Source: Leptoclinus maculatus (Eukaryota > Chordata > Actinopteri > Perciformes > Stichaeidae). From it: a DNA stretch of 64,000 nt. Below the pieces are notes generated by a model. That model had not been told where the DNA came from and made no database searches. It was given only the letters and a program-made list of their open reading frames with translations. Position numbers and translations under genes: made by a program. Below are positions 35,895 through 45,617 of the stretch, one piece after another. Position 1 is the first letter of the stretch. Each line of letters starts with the position of its first letter. The stretch spans positions 1 through 64,000 of the forward strand of contig JAVDOI010000079.1 of assembly GCA_032191485.1 (NCBI GenBank), written 5' to 3'.

Positions 35895-37241
35895 CCTGTT
35901 GGGCCCTAGACGATTTTTGGACTAATTTTCGAAAATATTGTACACATACGCAAAGGGCCCAACTACAAGGTATATGTGAACCATTGCAAAGAATTATTAA
36001 CACTAAGAAGGGTTTGCTCATATGATTTGAGTAAATAGGTTCAGTACATTACTGGTTAATGGCTGCTGAAGATGGAACACAGCCCTATGTCAAATTCGTA
36101 TGGTGAGAAAGCACTATTATTCATAATGCAATATTAAATTAGGCAGGGTGAAGCCTAAAACCCACCCACCATCATAGCAAATGATGGCAGTAGTCACCTA
36201 CAAAAGAATTTGAGTGAATAGAGTGAAGTAGGCCCGAGCAAGAGACATAAACGTGTACGAGAGGTCACGAGAGGTCGTCATGTCAGAAACAGCCTCTCCA
36301 GCTGTTCCATTGTACTTTTAGAAGCTAAATAACTATATATTTAACTTCCTTTATCCTTCTACATGCTCAATCTATCACATACAGCAGTTAGAAATAATTT
36401 TGGAGAGCTGGAACCGTCTCCAAAGCTCTCCAAGCCGGCGAGCTACGGGAGGATTGCGCAATAGCTGGTGTGTATTGGGCCGTTGTAGAGCCCCTGATTG
36501 GTCGATTTTCGTTTTTTTTCGCTCTGTGCACGTGGCTGCATGTGGCCAATCGAATGGCGTTAACAGATTTACCAGGAAGTGTTTACTTTTCCGAAAAAAT
36601 CCGATCTACGCCGAAGTGCCGGCGCGTAAACAGCTGAGACTGCCTTGCTGGAAACTTGTCCCCCCGCGTGTGTGACCCCCCTTCCTTTGTTTTACGGCGT
36701 TTTTTACAAGGGAAATGGACACTAGGAGCCGTTTCTGCGGTCAAAAAGGACTATAAGGACACTGTTTGATGATTTTGCTTCAAAACTGTGAGTACCATCC
36801 CATAATTATTTGGCTGAGTTATTGTTGCTGGGGGCTGCTGTTCCCCCGGTCAACTTTGAAGGGTTTCCCAGAGAGGGAATCGGCGATGTAGGTTCGAAGC
36901 GTGCTTGAATGCTACGGCTGCTAACTACATAGCATTAAGCTCTCAGGTTGATTTGCGTCTTTTGAGAGGCTATTTCGGGTGCGTATGTCGGCCGAATGAA
37001 CGCGAAAAAGTGACGATATTTAGCACGAGGCTAGGAATGTTGTCTTAGATTGTGTTTTATTGTGTTTTGAGTGTGTAAAGTGTTACACATGCTTCGGTTC
37101 ATGAGAAATTCTTCGTTCAAACGCTATGCTCCATGGTTGTGGAAATATTATATTTGCTACCGAAAATAGCTTTCTTCGGTACCAGTCGGTACCAATCGGT
37201 ACCACTAGGCGCCCTACCGGGCGCCTCTCGGGCTAGAAAGG
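35895..37241. mobile_element. second TTAA-flanked element, piggyBac-like, 1347 bp
   Basis: TTAA flanks are at 35891-35894 and 37242-37245. Termini CCTGTTGGGCCCTAG and CGGGCTAGAAAGG are imperfect inverted repeats. There is no transposase. The interior is GC-richer (36400-37240) and includes repeated 'ggtaccagtcggtaccaatcggtacc' near the right end. It lies only 240 bp from the other TTAA element but has unrelated internal sequence. Confidence 0.7.
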
Positions 37242-37381
37242 TTAAAGTTGCCATGATTATTTTTATAATATTGGTATCACAGAGAAATGTCTAAATACTA
37301 ATAACATTAAAGTTTAACTATAAAGAAACAGTTTTTGTGGTTAAAGTGAAATAATAGGTGCATGCAGCTCCACTATAGTGA

Positions 37382-37811
37382 AGTCCCCTCTTTGATAGGT
37401 AGACATCACTCAAAGATGTCCCCTCTTTGATAGGTAGACATCACTCAAAGAAGTCCCCTCTTTGATAGGTAGACATCACTCAAAGATGTCCCCTCTTTGA
37501 TAGGTAGACATCACTCAAAGATGTCCCCTCTTTGATAGGTAGACATCACTCAAAGAAGTCCCCTCTTTGATAGGTAGACATCACTCAAAGATGTCCCCTC
37601 TTTGATAGGTAGACATCACTCAAAGAAGTCCCCTCTTTGATAGGTAGACATCACTCAAAGATGTCCCCTCTTTGATAGGTAGACATCACTCAAAGATGTC
37701 CCCTCTTTGATAGGTAGACATCACTCAAAGATGTCCCCTCTTTGATAGGTAGACATCACTCAAAGATGTCCCCTCTTTGATAGGTAGACATCACTCAAAG
37801 AAGTCCCCTCT
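37382..37811. repeat. 35-bp minisatellite, about 12 copies
   Basis: The unit starts GTCCCCTCTTTGATAGGTAG and ends ACATCACTCAAAGAT. Units are almost identical; the only frequent variant is GAT/GAA at the junction (aagat versus aagaa). It has sharp edges in unique DNA. Confidence 0.95.
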
Positions 37812-37957
37812 TGGCAATTTCTTTAAAAAAAATGTAAAAGCACATTTAAAGTAATATACTGGTTAAAGACCATAAAAGTACATTTTCTATCCCATTCTAG
37901 TATTTTTAAAATGACCAGAAACACAAGTACCCTCTTGGTTGGTAAGGTACACGTGTA

Positions 37958-37959
37958 TG

Positions 37960-37995
<36 letters not shown>

Positions 37996-37998
37996 CAG

Positions 37999-38035
<37 letters not shown>

Positions 38036-38121
38036 TTCAGCATGTGTGTGTGTGTGTGTGTGTGTGTTTCAACGTGTGTGTGTGTGTGTGTATGTGAGTG
38101 TGTGTGTGTGTGTGTGTTCTC
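37958..38121. repeat. (GT)n microsatellite with periodic TTTCAGCATG interruptions
   Basis: Three GT blocks are separated by 'tttcagcatg' or 'tttcaacg' at about 45-bp spacing. Open frames here are composition artefacts. Confidence 0.93.
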
Positions 38122-38181
38122 TGATTTAAAGATACAACAGAAATATTTAAATAAAGCACATCATCTCTAAATCAGTCCTAC

Positions 38182-38224
38182 CTGAGCTCCACAGCAACAG
38201 CAGCAGCATCAACAGGTGATCCAT
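38182..38224 (-). CDS. possible signal-peptide first exon, gene unknown
   Basis: On the minus strand an ATG at 38224 opens MDHLLMLLLLLWSS followed by a donor (CAG|GTAGGA) in phase 1. A short N-terminus, nine Leu/Met residues and a splice donor right after Ser-Ser are what a secreted or membrane protein's first exon looks like. No downstream exon was found between 33 and 38 kb, and the upstream flank is a minisatellite, so the promoter is unclear. Phase 1 would suit a CD99-like gene, like the exons at 51.4-54.5 kb, but the position is wrong for being their exon 1. It could be chance CTG repetition. Confidence 0.35.
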
Positions 38225-38234
38225 GATGTCCAGG

Positions 38235-38715
38235 TAGACCGTCTCTCTGCCCGTCTGTGTCTCTGTCCGTCTGTCTCTCTGCCCGTCTGTGTCTCTGCCC
38301 GTCTGTGTGTCTGCCCGTCTGTGTGTCTGCCCGTCTGTGTGTCTGCCCGCCTGTGTGTCTGCCCGCCTGTCTCTCTGCCCGTCTGTGTGTCTGCCCGTCT
38401 GTGTGTCTGCCCGTCTGTCTCTCTGTCCGTCTGTGTGTCTGCCCGTCTGTCTCTCTGCCCGTCTGTGTGTCTGCCCGTCTGTGTCTCTGCCCGTCTGTGT
38501 CTCTGCCCGTCTGTCTCTCTGCCCGTCTGTGTCTCTGCCCGTCTGTCTCTCTGCCCGTCTGTGTCTCTGCCCGTCTGTCTCTCTGCCCGTCTGTGTCTCT
38601 GCCCGTCTGTCTCTCTGCCCGTCTGTGTCTCTGCCCGTCTGTCTCTCTGCCCGTCTGTGTCTCTGCCCGTCTGTGTCTCTGCCCGTCTGTGTCTCTGCCC
38701 GTCTGTGTGTCTGTG
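38235..38715. repeat. 16-bp pyrimidine-rich minisatellite, about 30 copies
   Basis: Unit CTGCCCGTCTGTGTCT with GTGT/CTCT alternatives. Because many units vary, three plus-strand frames stay open (Cys/Leu/Pro/Ser/Val/Arg repeats). These are not genes. The strand asymmetry (C/T versus G/A) is marked. Confidence 0.93.
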
Positions 38716-38861
38716 TGCTGTCGTCAGTGTATATCTGTGTACAGGAAGAGGTGGAGCTTTACTGATGGCTTATCTGTCTTTAGTTTTACAGAGAAGAGTC
38801 TCTGTCACATGATCAGCTTCTTCTGTCCACCATGTTTCCAGTGTGAGCAGTGGATCATATT

Positions 38862-38975
38862 TAGAATACATGTAGTGTATTAATGAAAAATGATTAAATG
38901 ATACAATAGCTATAACTTTGTGATTGTGTTTAGGCCAGCAGAGAAGGCCTTGCTGGCCCTGACGGCCCACCACTA
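38862..38975 (-). mobile_element. terminal fragment of the hAT family also at 41816 and 51539
   Basis: 'gtttaggccagcagagaagg' through 'ggccctgacggcccaccacta' is the reverse complement of the left end of the element at 51539. The terminal inverted repeat is imperfect here (TAGTGG instead of CAGTGG). Only about 115 bp are left. Confidence 0.7.
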
Positions 38976-40365
38976 ACTAAATATGTCTCATATAAACCTT
39001 GTGACTGGTAGCCTGTCCTCATGAATCCTCCTTCTCATCTGACCTCATGACGTTTTCCATCGAGGTCAAGGAGAAGTGGTCAGAGAAAGAATTATTTGAC
39101 TTTTTAAACTGCCGCCCTTGAGTTCAGCTTGTTGACTACTATGGACTTTCACATTTAATATAAAATAAAGACGAACAACTAATCATAGAATAAGTTATAG
39201 ATAGATATCATCATCATCATCATGTGTCTGTGTTCTGTAGTCGTAGTAAAAGAAAGAAAGAAAGAAGCAACAGAACAAACCTGGTGTGTCTGTGAATAGA
39301 TTCTTGTGACTGTGATAGCGTCACAACGGTGCAGTCATGAATCTTTACAGGTGAGTAGTTAGATCAAAAGGAAGGGGGGGAAGTGGCCATTGGCTCCATC
39401 ACTTTACGCCTCTGGCCCCATTTGGCGTCGCGGCCGGTGTGATCACATCGCTGGTCTCTAGTTACTTTTATATTTGCACTCTTCACACTTTTCATTGCAA
39501 CTGCTGCACAGCAATGTCCCTCTGGATGAATCAGTACTATCTTAAATACACTGACTGGATTTAGAATAATAGATTCAAACTTGACTCAAAGAAGAACAGA
39601 ATGAAAAACGTTGTTGTTGGTGTGAGTGAGCAGTTTATTCTCCGATATAATGATTCAAGAGAAATATTGGTGATCTTTCTGCTCTGATCGTCTTCACTGA
39701 TGAGTTACTGCTCTTTAGTGTTACACATCATATTCACACCTCTCTGAACTGCGGTTGTGTGAAACTGATGCTATCTGATTTCACAAGAAGCTGCTGACTG
39801 ATTGCAGATTAGAGGACTGTTTCCATGACAGGCTGAGCTGTTCCTATCAGATGAATGCTGTCAGTGTCGTCTTATTTCTGATAGATGTGTTAACATCAGC
39901 AGTTACAGCTACTTACTACTACTGCAGTCTGTGTGTAACTGTTTGCTTTCTATCACTGTAACTGACTGTGTCTCACTCACTTCACTGCATCATGTTTCTG
40001 TGTTTTCACTTGAATTAGTCCTTCATAAAGCTGCAGGATGTTTCCAGCTCTGCTGCTTTCTTTATTCACATCAACTCATATTGTTTTGCTCTGGAGGTTC
40101 ATTTTTCAATCTCTGCTTTTTATTTTGAAATTGATCTGAAGCTGTGAATCTGTTGGTGTTGTTTTTAGCTGCATCAACACTTTCAGTCCCGCCCACGGTT
40201 TAAGTGAGGCTTGTACACTAACGACTGGTCCATCTGACTGTCGATCAACAGATCAATATCTCTCTGAGCACATGCAGCCACCTTCCTGTGTGTTGCTATG
40301 GTGATGTGTGCGTCAGTTTGCTTGTTTCTCCTTCACTGAATTCACTTTCATCCACTTAAACATCA
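38976..40365. other. no gene; possible LINE 3' debris
   Basis: Mostly unique. 'ccatttggcgtcgcggccgg' near 39418-39438 and 'cagcaatgtccctctggatgaatcag' near 39509 resemble 3' regions of fish LINEs. A short AAAG tract lies at 39250. No exon could be supported. Confidence 0.4.
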
Positions 40366-40672
40366 AGATCAAGATCAAGACTGAAGACTTTCTGTTTGCT
40401 GCCTTTAATTGAACCAGGTTCAAGGATATTAATCCATTTCTACATTTTACTACTGTGTTTTATTTCTTACACTGCACTGCAACTATTGTTCTATTTTTAG
40501 CTTTTTAATGTTTTAATGACTGTTTTTAATGTTTCAATCAATGTTCTTAATTCTTTTTAAATCTCCTTTTCTTTTGCCTCATGTTTTGATGTTTTTTATG
40601 GTTTCATGTGAAGCACTTTGAATTACCTTGTTGTTGAAATGTGCTGTACAAATAAACTTGCCTTACCTTTTA
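40366..40672 (+). mobile_element. 3' end of an L2-like LINE
   Basis: From 'caagactgaagactttctgt' to 'gctgtacaaataaacttgcc' it is closely similar to 11643-11915, the 3' terminus of the L2-like element. Only the last codons and 3' UTR are present (5' truncation). It ends about 50 bp before the stop of the unidentified frame on the other strand. Confidence 0.85.
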
Positions 40673-40721
40673 AAAGCACTAATAAGAGTGTAGAAATACT
40701 CTGTTCCAGTAAAAGCACTCA

Positions 40722-41271
40722 TTATGCACAATGGAGCATTTCAAAATATGATTTTATTGTATTATAGACCTTTTGTGCTTCATCCCTTTGCTTTAGTGTG
40801 TTAAATATATATTTCTGTTCATCAGAGTTCAAAGGTGAGATCCTGACAGAGGCTTGTATACTGAGTCTCTGTTTAGGTGCCGTATGGGGATTCTGCTTTA
40901 ATAAGTGCGATGTCTCGCAGTCGCCGACAGGCTGCAAGGTGCTGCCTTTGATTTCCAGTTGGCGGGCGGAGCTATTCATGGTGCTGGTCACCTCAGCCAG
41001 TTGTACTTTGTATTGTTTCAGTTGAGCTTGTATACTGAGGTGGTGTTTTCTGCTGGAATGCCGTTTCTTGTATTTGCTTCTCAGACGTTGTAGTGCTCCA
41101 GCCTCTCTGCACCGTAGGTCTAATGTGAGGCGTGAGAACTCCTGCCGGGTCATGGTGGCCAAGGTCTTGGGGTCTCCAATTTCAATCCCAATGTCAGCAA
41201 GAACAGCAAGGTCTTTGTTGATCTCGGAGGCAGATTTCAGGGTCTCTTTAGGTGGTGGCTTGTGTGTTATC
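40722..41271 (-). CDS. unidentified charged protein, apparent terminal exon (183 codons)
   Basis: A minus-strand frame runs from an acceptor-like TTTTAAAG at 41271 to a stop at 40722-40724. It begins RITHKPPPKETLKSASEINK, passes through DIGIEIGDPKTLATMTRQEF and a basic stretch RLRSKYKKRHSSRKHH, then QAQLKQYKVQLAEVTSTM, and ends in KSYFEMLHCA. An in-frame TAA sits directly upstream of the AG, as expected at an exon edge. An internal ATG with a good context (gccaccATGa) is at 41162. Composition is soluble, Lys/Arg/Gln-rich and partly helical, with no membrane segment. I do not recognise the family. It could be the last exon of a cellular gene, or a retrocopy or captured exon within repeat-rich DNA. 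Confidence 0.5.
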
Positions 41272-41281
41272 CTTTAAAATA

Positions 41282-41815
41282 TAAGACTGTATTTTTATGG
41301 ATTAAAACAAATCTTTCACTCGTAGTTTTAAATGATGTTCTAGGGGTGGTGTAGAGCTCTGTACTGCTTCAGCCCCCACCTTTTTTCTCTGCGTCTAGAG
41401 CGAGAGACGAAAAAGAAAAAAAAGAAAAAGGACTCCTGCCGGCTTCACTTTCCTCCAACATTCATAAGGAACTCACACATTTTGACAACTACACACCTTT
41501 ATCTACTGTCACAGCCTGAGACTAAAGGGAGACAAGCGAGCTGGCTGCTAACAAAAACATTTTATTAACTCATTAACAAATGAAACAAATGCTAACGGTA
41601 GGTATCAGTTGTCAGTTCTGAAGAGCATGTATGGATGCGTGTGGCAGTGTATCGCGATAAACAGAAGATAAACCCAAAGAACAGTGTAATGCTGGTGGCT
41701 TAAGGGACGTCCTCTGTCCGACCCTGTCCAGCTTTTCCTGAAATGTCCTTCTCCAGAAATCCGTTTCTCCTCCTTCAGTCATTGAGTGTTAAAAAAACAA
41801 AGCTAGGTTAAAAAA
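41282..41815. other. non-coding, nothing recognised
   Basis: Purine-rich stretch near 41400-41430 and otherwise unremarkable sequence. It may belong to a longer hAT copy whose left end cannot be seen. Confidence 0.35.
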
Positions 41816-42424
41816 AACAGAATCTAGACCAAGCAAAACGCTAAAAATGTCATGTCAATGTCATAACTTCTTACATGTCTTTCAACTTGAACTGTTACTC
41901 CTAATACTAACTTCTGCAAGCTGCTTCAGCTTCAAAACAGTCACGCTAGCCCACTGACCAATCACGGTGCACGTTAATGCTGAGCCAGCTGAACGTTAAT
42001 GCTGACGTAGTTGTAGGCCAGCTAGCAGGCTCTGACACGTCAAAGAATACGCCCAACATGTCAAACTAAAGATCTGATTGGTTGAACACTATGACAATCA
42101 ACAATATCGTCCCCATTCACTTAAACTGCACATGGATTCAGTTGTGAGTCTGCAGGCCTCGGGCCTCTCTTCTACCTAGAGACACAGAGGTGAAATCTGA
42201 TTGGATAAAAGCTCTCCTTAAAACAAGCTGCACTGGAAGCAGAGCAACTGAGGAAGACAGTAGCTGTGCAATGAGAAAATAAGATGATGGGAAAAACATT
42301 TTTTATAAATTATAATACATGTAGTGTATTTAAGAAAAATTATTAAATTATAAAATAGATATAACTTTGTGATTCTGTTTAGGCCAGCAGAGAAGGCTTT
42401 GCTGGCCCTGACGGCCCACCACTG
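41816..42424 (-). mobile_element. hAT-type non-autonomous element, 5' truncated copy
   Basis: Reverse-oriented copy of the element at 51539-52920. Shared landmarks include 'gaccaagcaaaacgctaaaa', 'ccactgaccaatcac', 'aatacgcccaacatgtcaaa' and the terminus 'ggccctgacggcccaccactg'. It has no LTR at the position where the 51.5-kb copy carries one (around 42089), so it is an empty-site reference. It ends 51 bp before the retroviral LTR. Confidence 0.82.
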
Positions 42425-42475
42425 GTGTACAGATTGTAAAGCCTTCTGAGGCAAATTTGTGATTTGTGATATAGT

Positions 42476-43151
42476 TGTTGGGGATTTCACCTCGGGCTAA
42501 AAGCCCTCTGTATGATCTGACTCCAAAAGACTACACCTTCAGAAGGACCCCGCGCAGATCGTTTGATTGGAATTACGTTCGATGAACAGAGTACGCTGCA
42601 ACGATCTGTATAGTTCAAGAGTTTAATAAGTCAAGCATCAAAACATATAATACATAGATCTATGGTTTCACAGAACACAGGATTTGATTAAGTATCCCTA
42701 GCAACAGACACAAAGTCAGGGCTCGGATTACGTATCTCTCGTCTCCGTGTTTGTGAGCCCTGTTCTAATATTTCCCTCCTTACTTTATACTTTCAAAATC
42801 TGGATTTGACCTTGTCCTGCACAGAGACGTGTAATCTTCACACACACACTCGCCAAGGCGGGGGCCACTGTGTGTGTGTGGGAGTCCTCCTGGTCTCCAG
42901 GAGAAAGAATACATCGTTCCGGCCTCCACCTGTTGTTGCTACACTATATCCAACGGACTTACCCGTTTTCACAACACAACTAGTTATAAATTTAAGCTGA
43001 ACCACCTGTGAGTCAGAGCTTCTTTGTACGAGGAGCGCGTGAGTGCCTCGCCCGGGGATTCAAACCTTTGCTCTATGACACAAGCTATTGCAATAAGCAC
43101 ACACTTTAATACTCACTCGTTTAATGCATATATTGTTAGCATATTTCTACA
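42476..43151 (-). mobile_element. 3' LTR of the endogenous retrovirus, 676 bp
   Basis: The LTR is bounded by TG...CA (minus strand TGTAGAAATATGC at the start, AAATCCCCAACA at the end). It is preceded on the minus strand by a purine tract AAAAGAGGGAT (43152-43162), the expected polypurine tract. A minus-strand TATA-like GTATAAAG lies at about 42784-42791. No matching 5' LTR exists within the window. Confidence 0.8.
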
Positions 43152-43162
43152 ATCCCTCTTTT
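43152..43162 (-). other. polypurine tract
   Basis: AAAAGAGGGAT on the minus strand directly abuts the U3 start, the plus-strand DNA primer site position in retroviruses. Its placement fixes the LTR boundary. Confidence 0.75.
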
Positions 43163-43304
43163 CACACTGTTAACAGTGTGAACTTCCGAATTGCTATATC
43201 AGTAAGTTATCTGCAATGTAAGTGTGTAGTCAGAGCAAAGGAGCACATAATACAGTTATTTTGACACATGTGGAAATGTTTAAACAGTTTTAATGCTTTG
43301 TTAT

Positions 43305-43961
43305 CTATTCATCAGGTGCAGCAACATCCTGATAATCTAGCAGCTGGAGGGGATAACATTCCCCTTCTTCAGCATCTTCATAGTCTCCGTCAGAGTGTAA
43401 GTCGTGGTAACGGTCTGGGTCTTGTAGTGTCAGAGGTTGATACAGTTGTTGGCACTGTGTGAGAAGCATTTGTCGGGGAACCGATCCCTCTTTTGTTAGT
43501 GCAGTGGTGATGCACCTTTCTGCGAGTGTACGCATACAGGGAACACAGCAACAACCACACAAAGCCAATAATGCTATTACAGAGACCAATGAGATGAACG
43601 AGGAGAGGAAAAGAGTTTTCCATTTACCCAGTAGGTTGTCTAACCATTTAGTCCACTCATGCTGGCCTCCGTTTTGTTCGCGCATCTCCTGGGCTAATGT
43701 CCTGAGACCGTTAAGCGCCTTTGTTACGGAGCCATCTGGTGCAGTATTGTTTGGGATGAAGGTGCAGCACTGACCACCAAACATAGCGCACACACCTCCT
43801 CTTTCTGCCAAAATCATGTCTAGAGCCATACGATTCTGATACGTCATCAGAGAGTCGGCTTCTACCTGCTGTGCTAAGCCTTGGACAGCATCACGGGTGT
43901 AATTAACCATGCGCTGGGCGTTGAAATGGAGCAGATTGATTCGGTTTACATTTTTATTCAC
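43305..43961 (-). pseudogene. env: env transmembrane subunit remnant
   Basis: A 218-codon frame has the gamma-type TM layout: helical region, an immunosuppressive-domain-like segment, a C-x6-CC motif (CAMFGGQCC) around residues 58-66, a hydrophobic membrane anchor around residues 133-157 followed by Cys-rich residues, and an acidic cytoplasmic tail. There is no surface subunit or fusion peptide: only about 110 bp separate this frame from the integrase stop, so SU is deleted. The frame start is not a real env start. Confidence 0.8.
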
Positions 43962-44072
43962 AGTTATTCAACTCATTTGGTATGTTCCTAGCTTGGCCTA
44001 CGGCCTTTTTTCTCGAGTCTCACTGAATGTGTGGTGGAAGCCTCTATTTTGTAAGGTCCAGTCCATTTTCTT

Positions 44073-45590
44073 TTAATGACTTTTAACCAAACCCACTCTC
44101 CTTCTTTCACGGGTTCTGTTGGGGGAGCCCGATCCTTGGCTTGCCTCTGCTGATTCTGCGCCTGGAGAGAGGGAAGCTACCAATGTTGTTAGTGCATCAT
44201 AGTGTACTTTACCCTCTATGCGTGATAGTTCTACAGGCTCTTTCAGAGGGCCAGTGGAATCCGGTCCTGGCATCCTCCTTCCTGTTACTAATTCATGGGG
44301 AGAAAAACCTGTACTGCTGTTTATTGATGACCTTATGCTCATCAAAACATGTGGCAGGGCCTCCACCCAATTGAGGCCGGTTTCTCTGCAGGCCTTTGCC
44401 ATTTTGTCCTTGAGAGTTCTGTTTGCTCTCTCAACCTTCCCCTGAGACTGTAGGTGATACACGGACCCGTAAGAGTGCGTTATGTTTAATGCAGCCTCTA
44501 CCTTTTTTAGGTCCTTGCTTGAAAAATGTGTACCATTATCCGATCTTATCCTCATAGGGAGTCCATGCCTAGGGATATGTTGATTTATTAAATACTTTAT
44601 TACTGATGCGGCGTACTCTTTTTTAGTGGGGACTGCCTCCACCCACTTTGAGAAACAGTCGACTATAACTACCATGTACCTGTAACCCCCAACTCTCTGT
44701 TCTGGTCCCATGTCCGTATAATCGATCAGTATGTCTTGCCATGGCGCTGTAGGAACTGGAAAGCTGCCCATGGTTGGTTTTACTGTTGGCTTTGCGTTAT
44801 GTTCATTACATATTGTGCAATCAGTAACATACTGCTCTACCATTGCTTTTAGGTAGGGATGCCACCAATGTAGCTCCATGTTTGTCAATGTTTGTTTCCT
44901 CCCACTATGAGTAATCCCATGTGCTTGTTTTATCAATAGAGGGATAAGCCCCGCTGGAGCTACTATTCGACCGTCATGTGCTCTCCACAGTCCTTCGGTG
45001 CATGTGGCACCTTTCTCTTTCCACTGGCTGTGCTCATAAATGCCTGCTTCCTTTTGCAGAGTGATTATGTCGTCTTTACTCAAATGTGTTTGATCTGGTT
45101 GGTCTGAAATCACCATTTGACAAGGAGCTTTGTAGCCTCCCTCTTTTTTCTGAAATAGAGCGGCATTCACAATGCCTGATTTTTCAGAAACATCCAAATA
45201 GAAAGGCAATGTGTAGTCTGGTACAGAGAGTGAGACTGCATCGGACAAGGATTGTTTGAGTGAAATGAACAACTCTTCTGCTTCAGAGGTCCAAGTCAGC
45301 TGCGCTGTGAGGTTACGATGACCTACAGCGGCGACAAGGGAACGCAATGGAGCAGTTCTGTCAGTGTATAATGCGATGTAGTTCCTGATGTAGCCTGTCA
45401 GGCCCAGAAAGGAGAGCATGTCTTTTACTGTGGTGGGTTTTGAGTGATGCAGGATCGATGTTTTATGTGCACTGGAGAGGCCAGAAGAGTTTTGTGCGAC
45501 CTCTCGGCCTAAGAAGGCGACAACCTGTCTGCAGAGTTGAACCTTGGTTTTGCTTACTTTAAAACCGCAGTCAGACAATCGTGTGAGCAC
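44073..45590 (-). pseudogene. pol: pol remnant: RT end, truncated RNase H, integrase
   Basis: A 505-codon frame. Residues 1-140 hold the end of RT and the connection region (SKTKVQLC, FLGREV). Most of RNase H is missing: the frame passes from 'FQKKEGGYKAP' almost directly to the linker before integrase. Integrase has the H-H-C-C zinc motif (HGITHSG...CTICNEH) and the DDE core (DYTDMG, SDNGTHF, QGKVERAN). The C-terminal domain is short. The frame is intact, which suggests that the RNase H loss was an in-frame deletion. Confidence 0.85.
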
Positions 45591-45609
45591 CTGGTGGCTA
45601 GCAGTAATG

Positions 45610-45617
45610 CATGTATC
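45610..45617. repeat. 8-bp target-site duplication, left
   Basis: CATGTATC, repeated exactly at 47861-47868 on the other side of the inserted element. Eight bp is the hAT superfamily length. Confidence 0.9.

Noticed and set aside
37382..37811. CRISPR-like 35-bp repeats
   Set aside because: No spacers; a simple head-to-tail minisatellite.
38216..38883. Three overlapping Cys/Leu/Pro/Ser-rich frames
   Set aside because: Products of the 16-bp minisatellite read in three frames.
39405..39540. CD99-type transmembrane exon on the plus strand (frame with V-A-A-G-V-I-T-S-L-V-S-S-Y-F)
   Set aside because: Wrong strand relative to the CD99-like exons, no splice acceptor, and the sequence looks like LINE 3' debris.
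43020..43090. tRNA-like segment within the LTR
   Set aside because: Only a short GGGGATTCAAACC B-box resemblance; no cloverleaf could be made.
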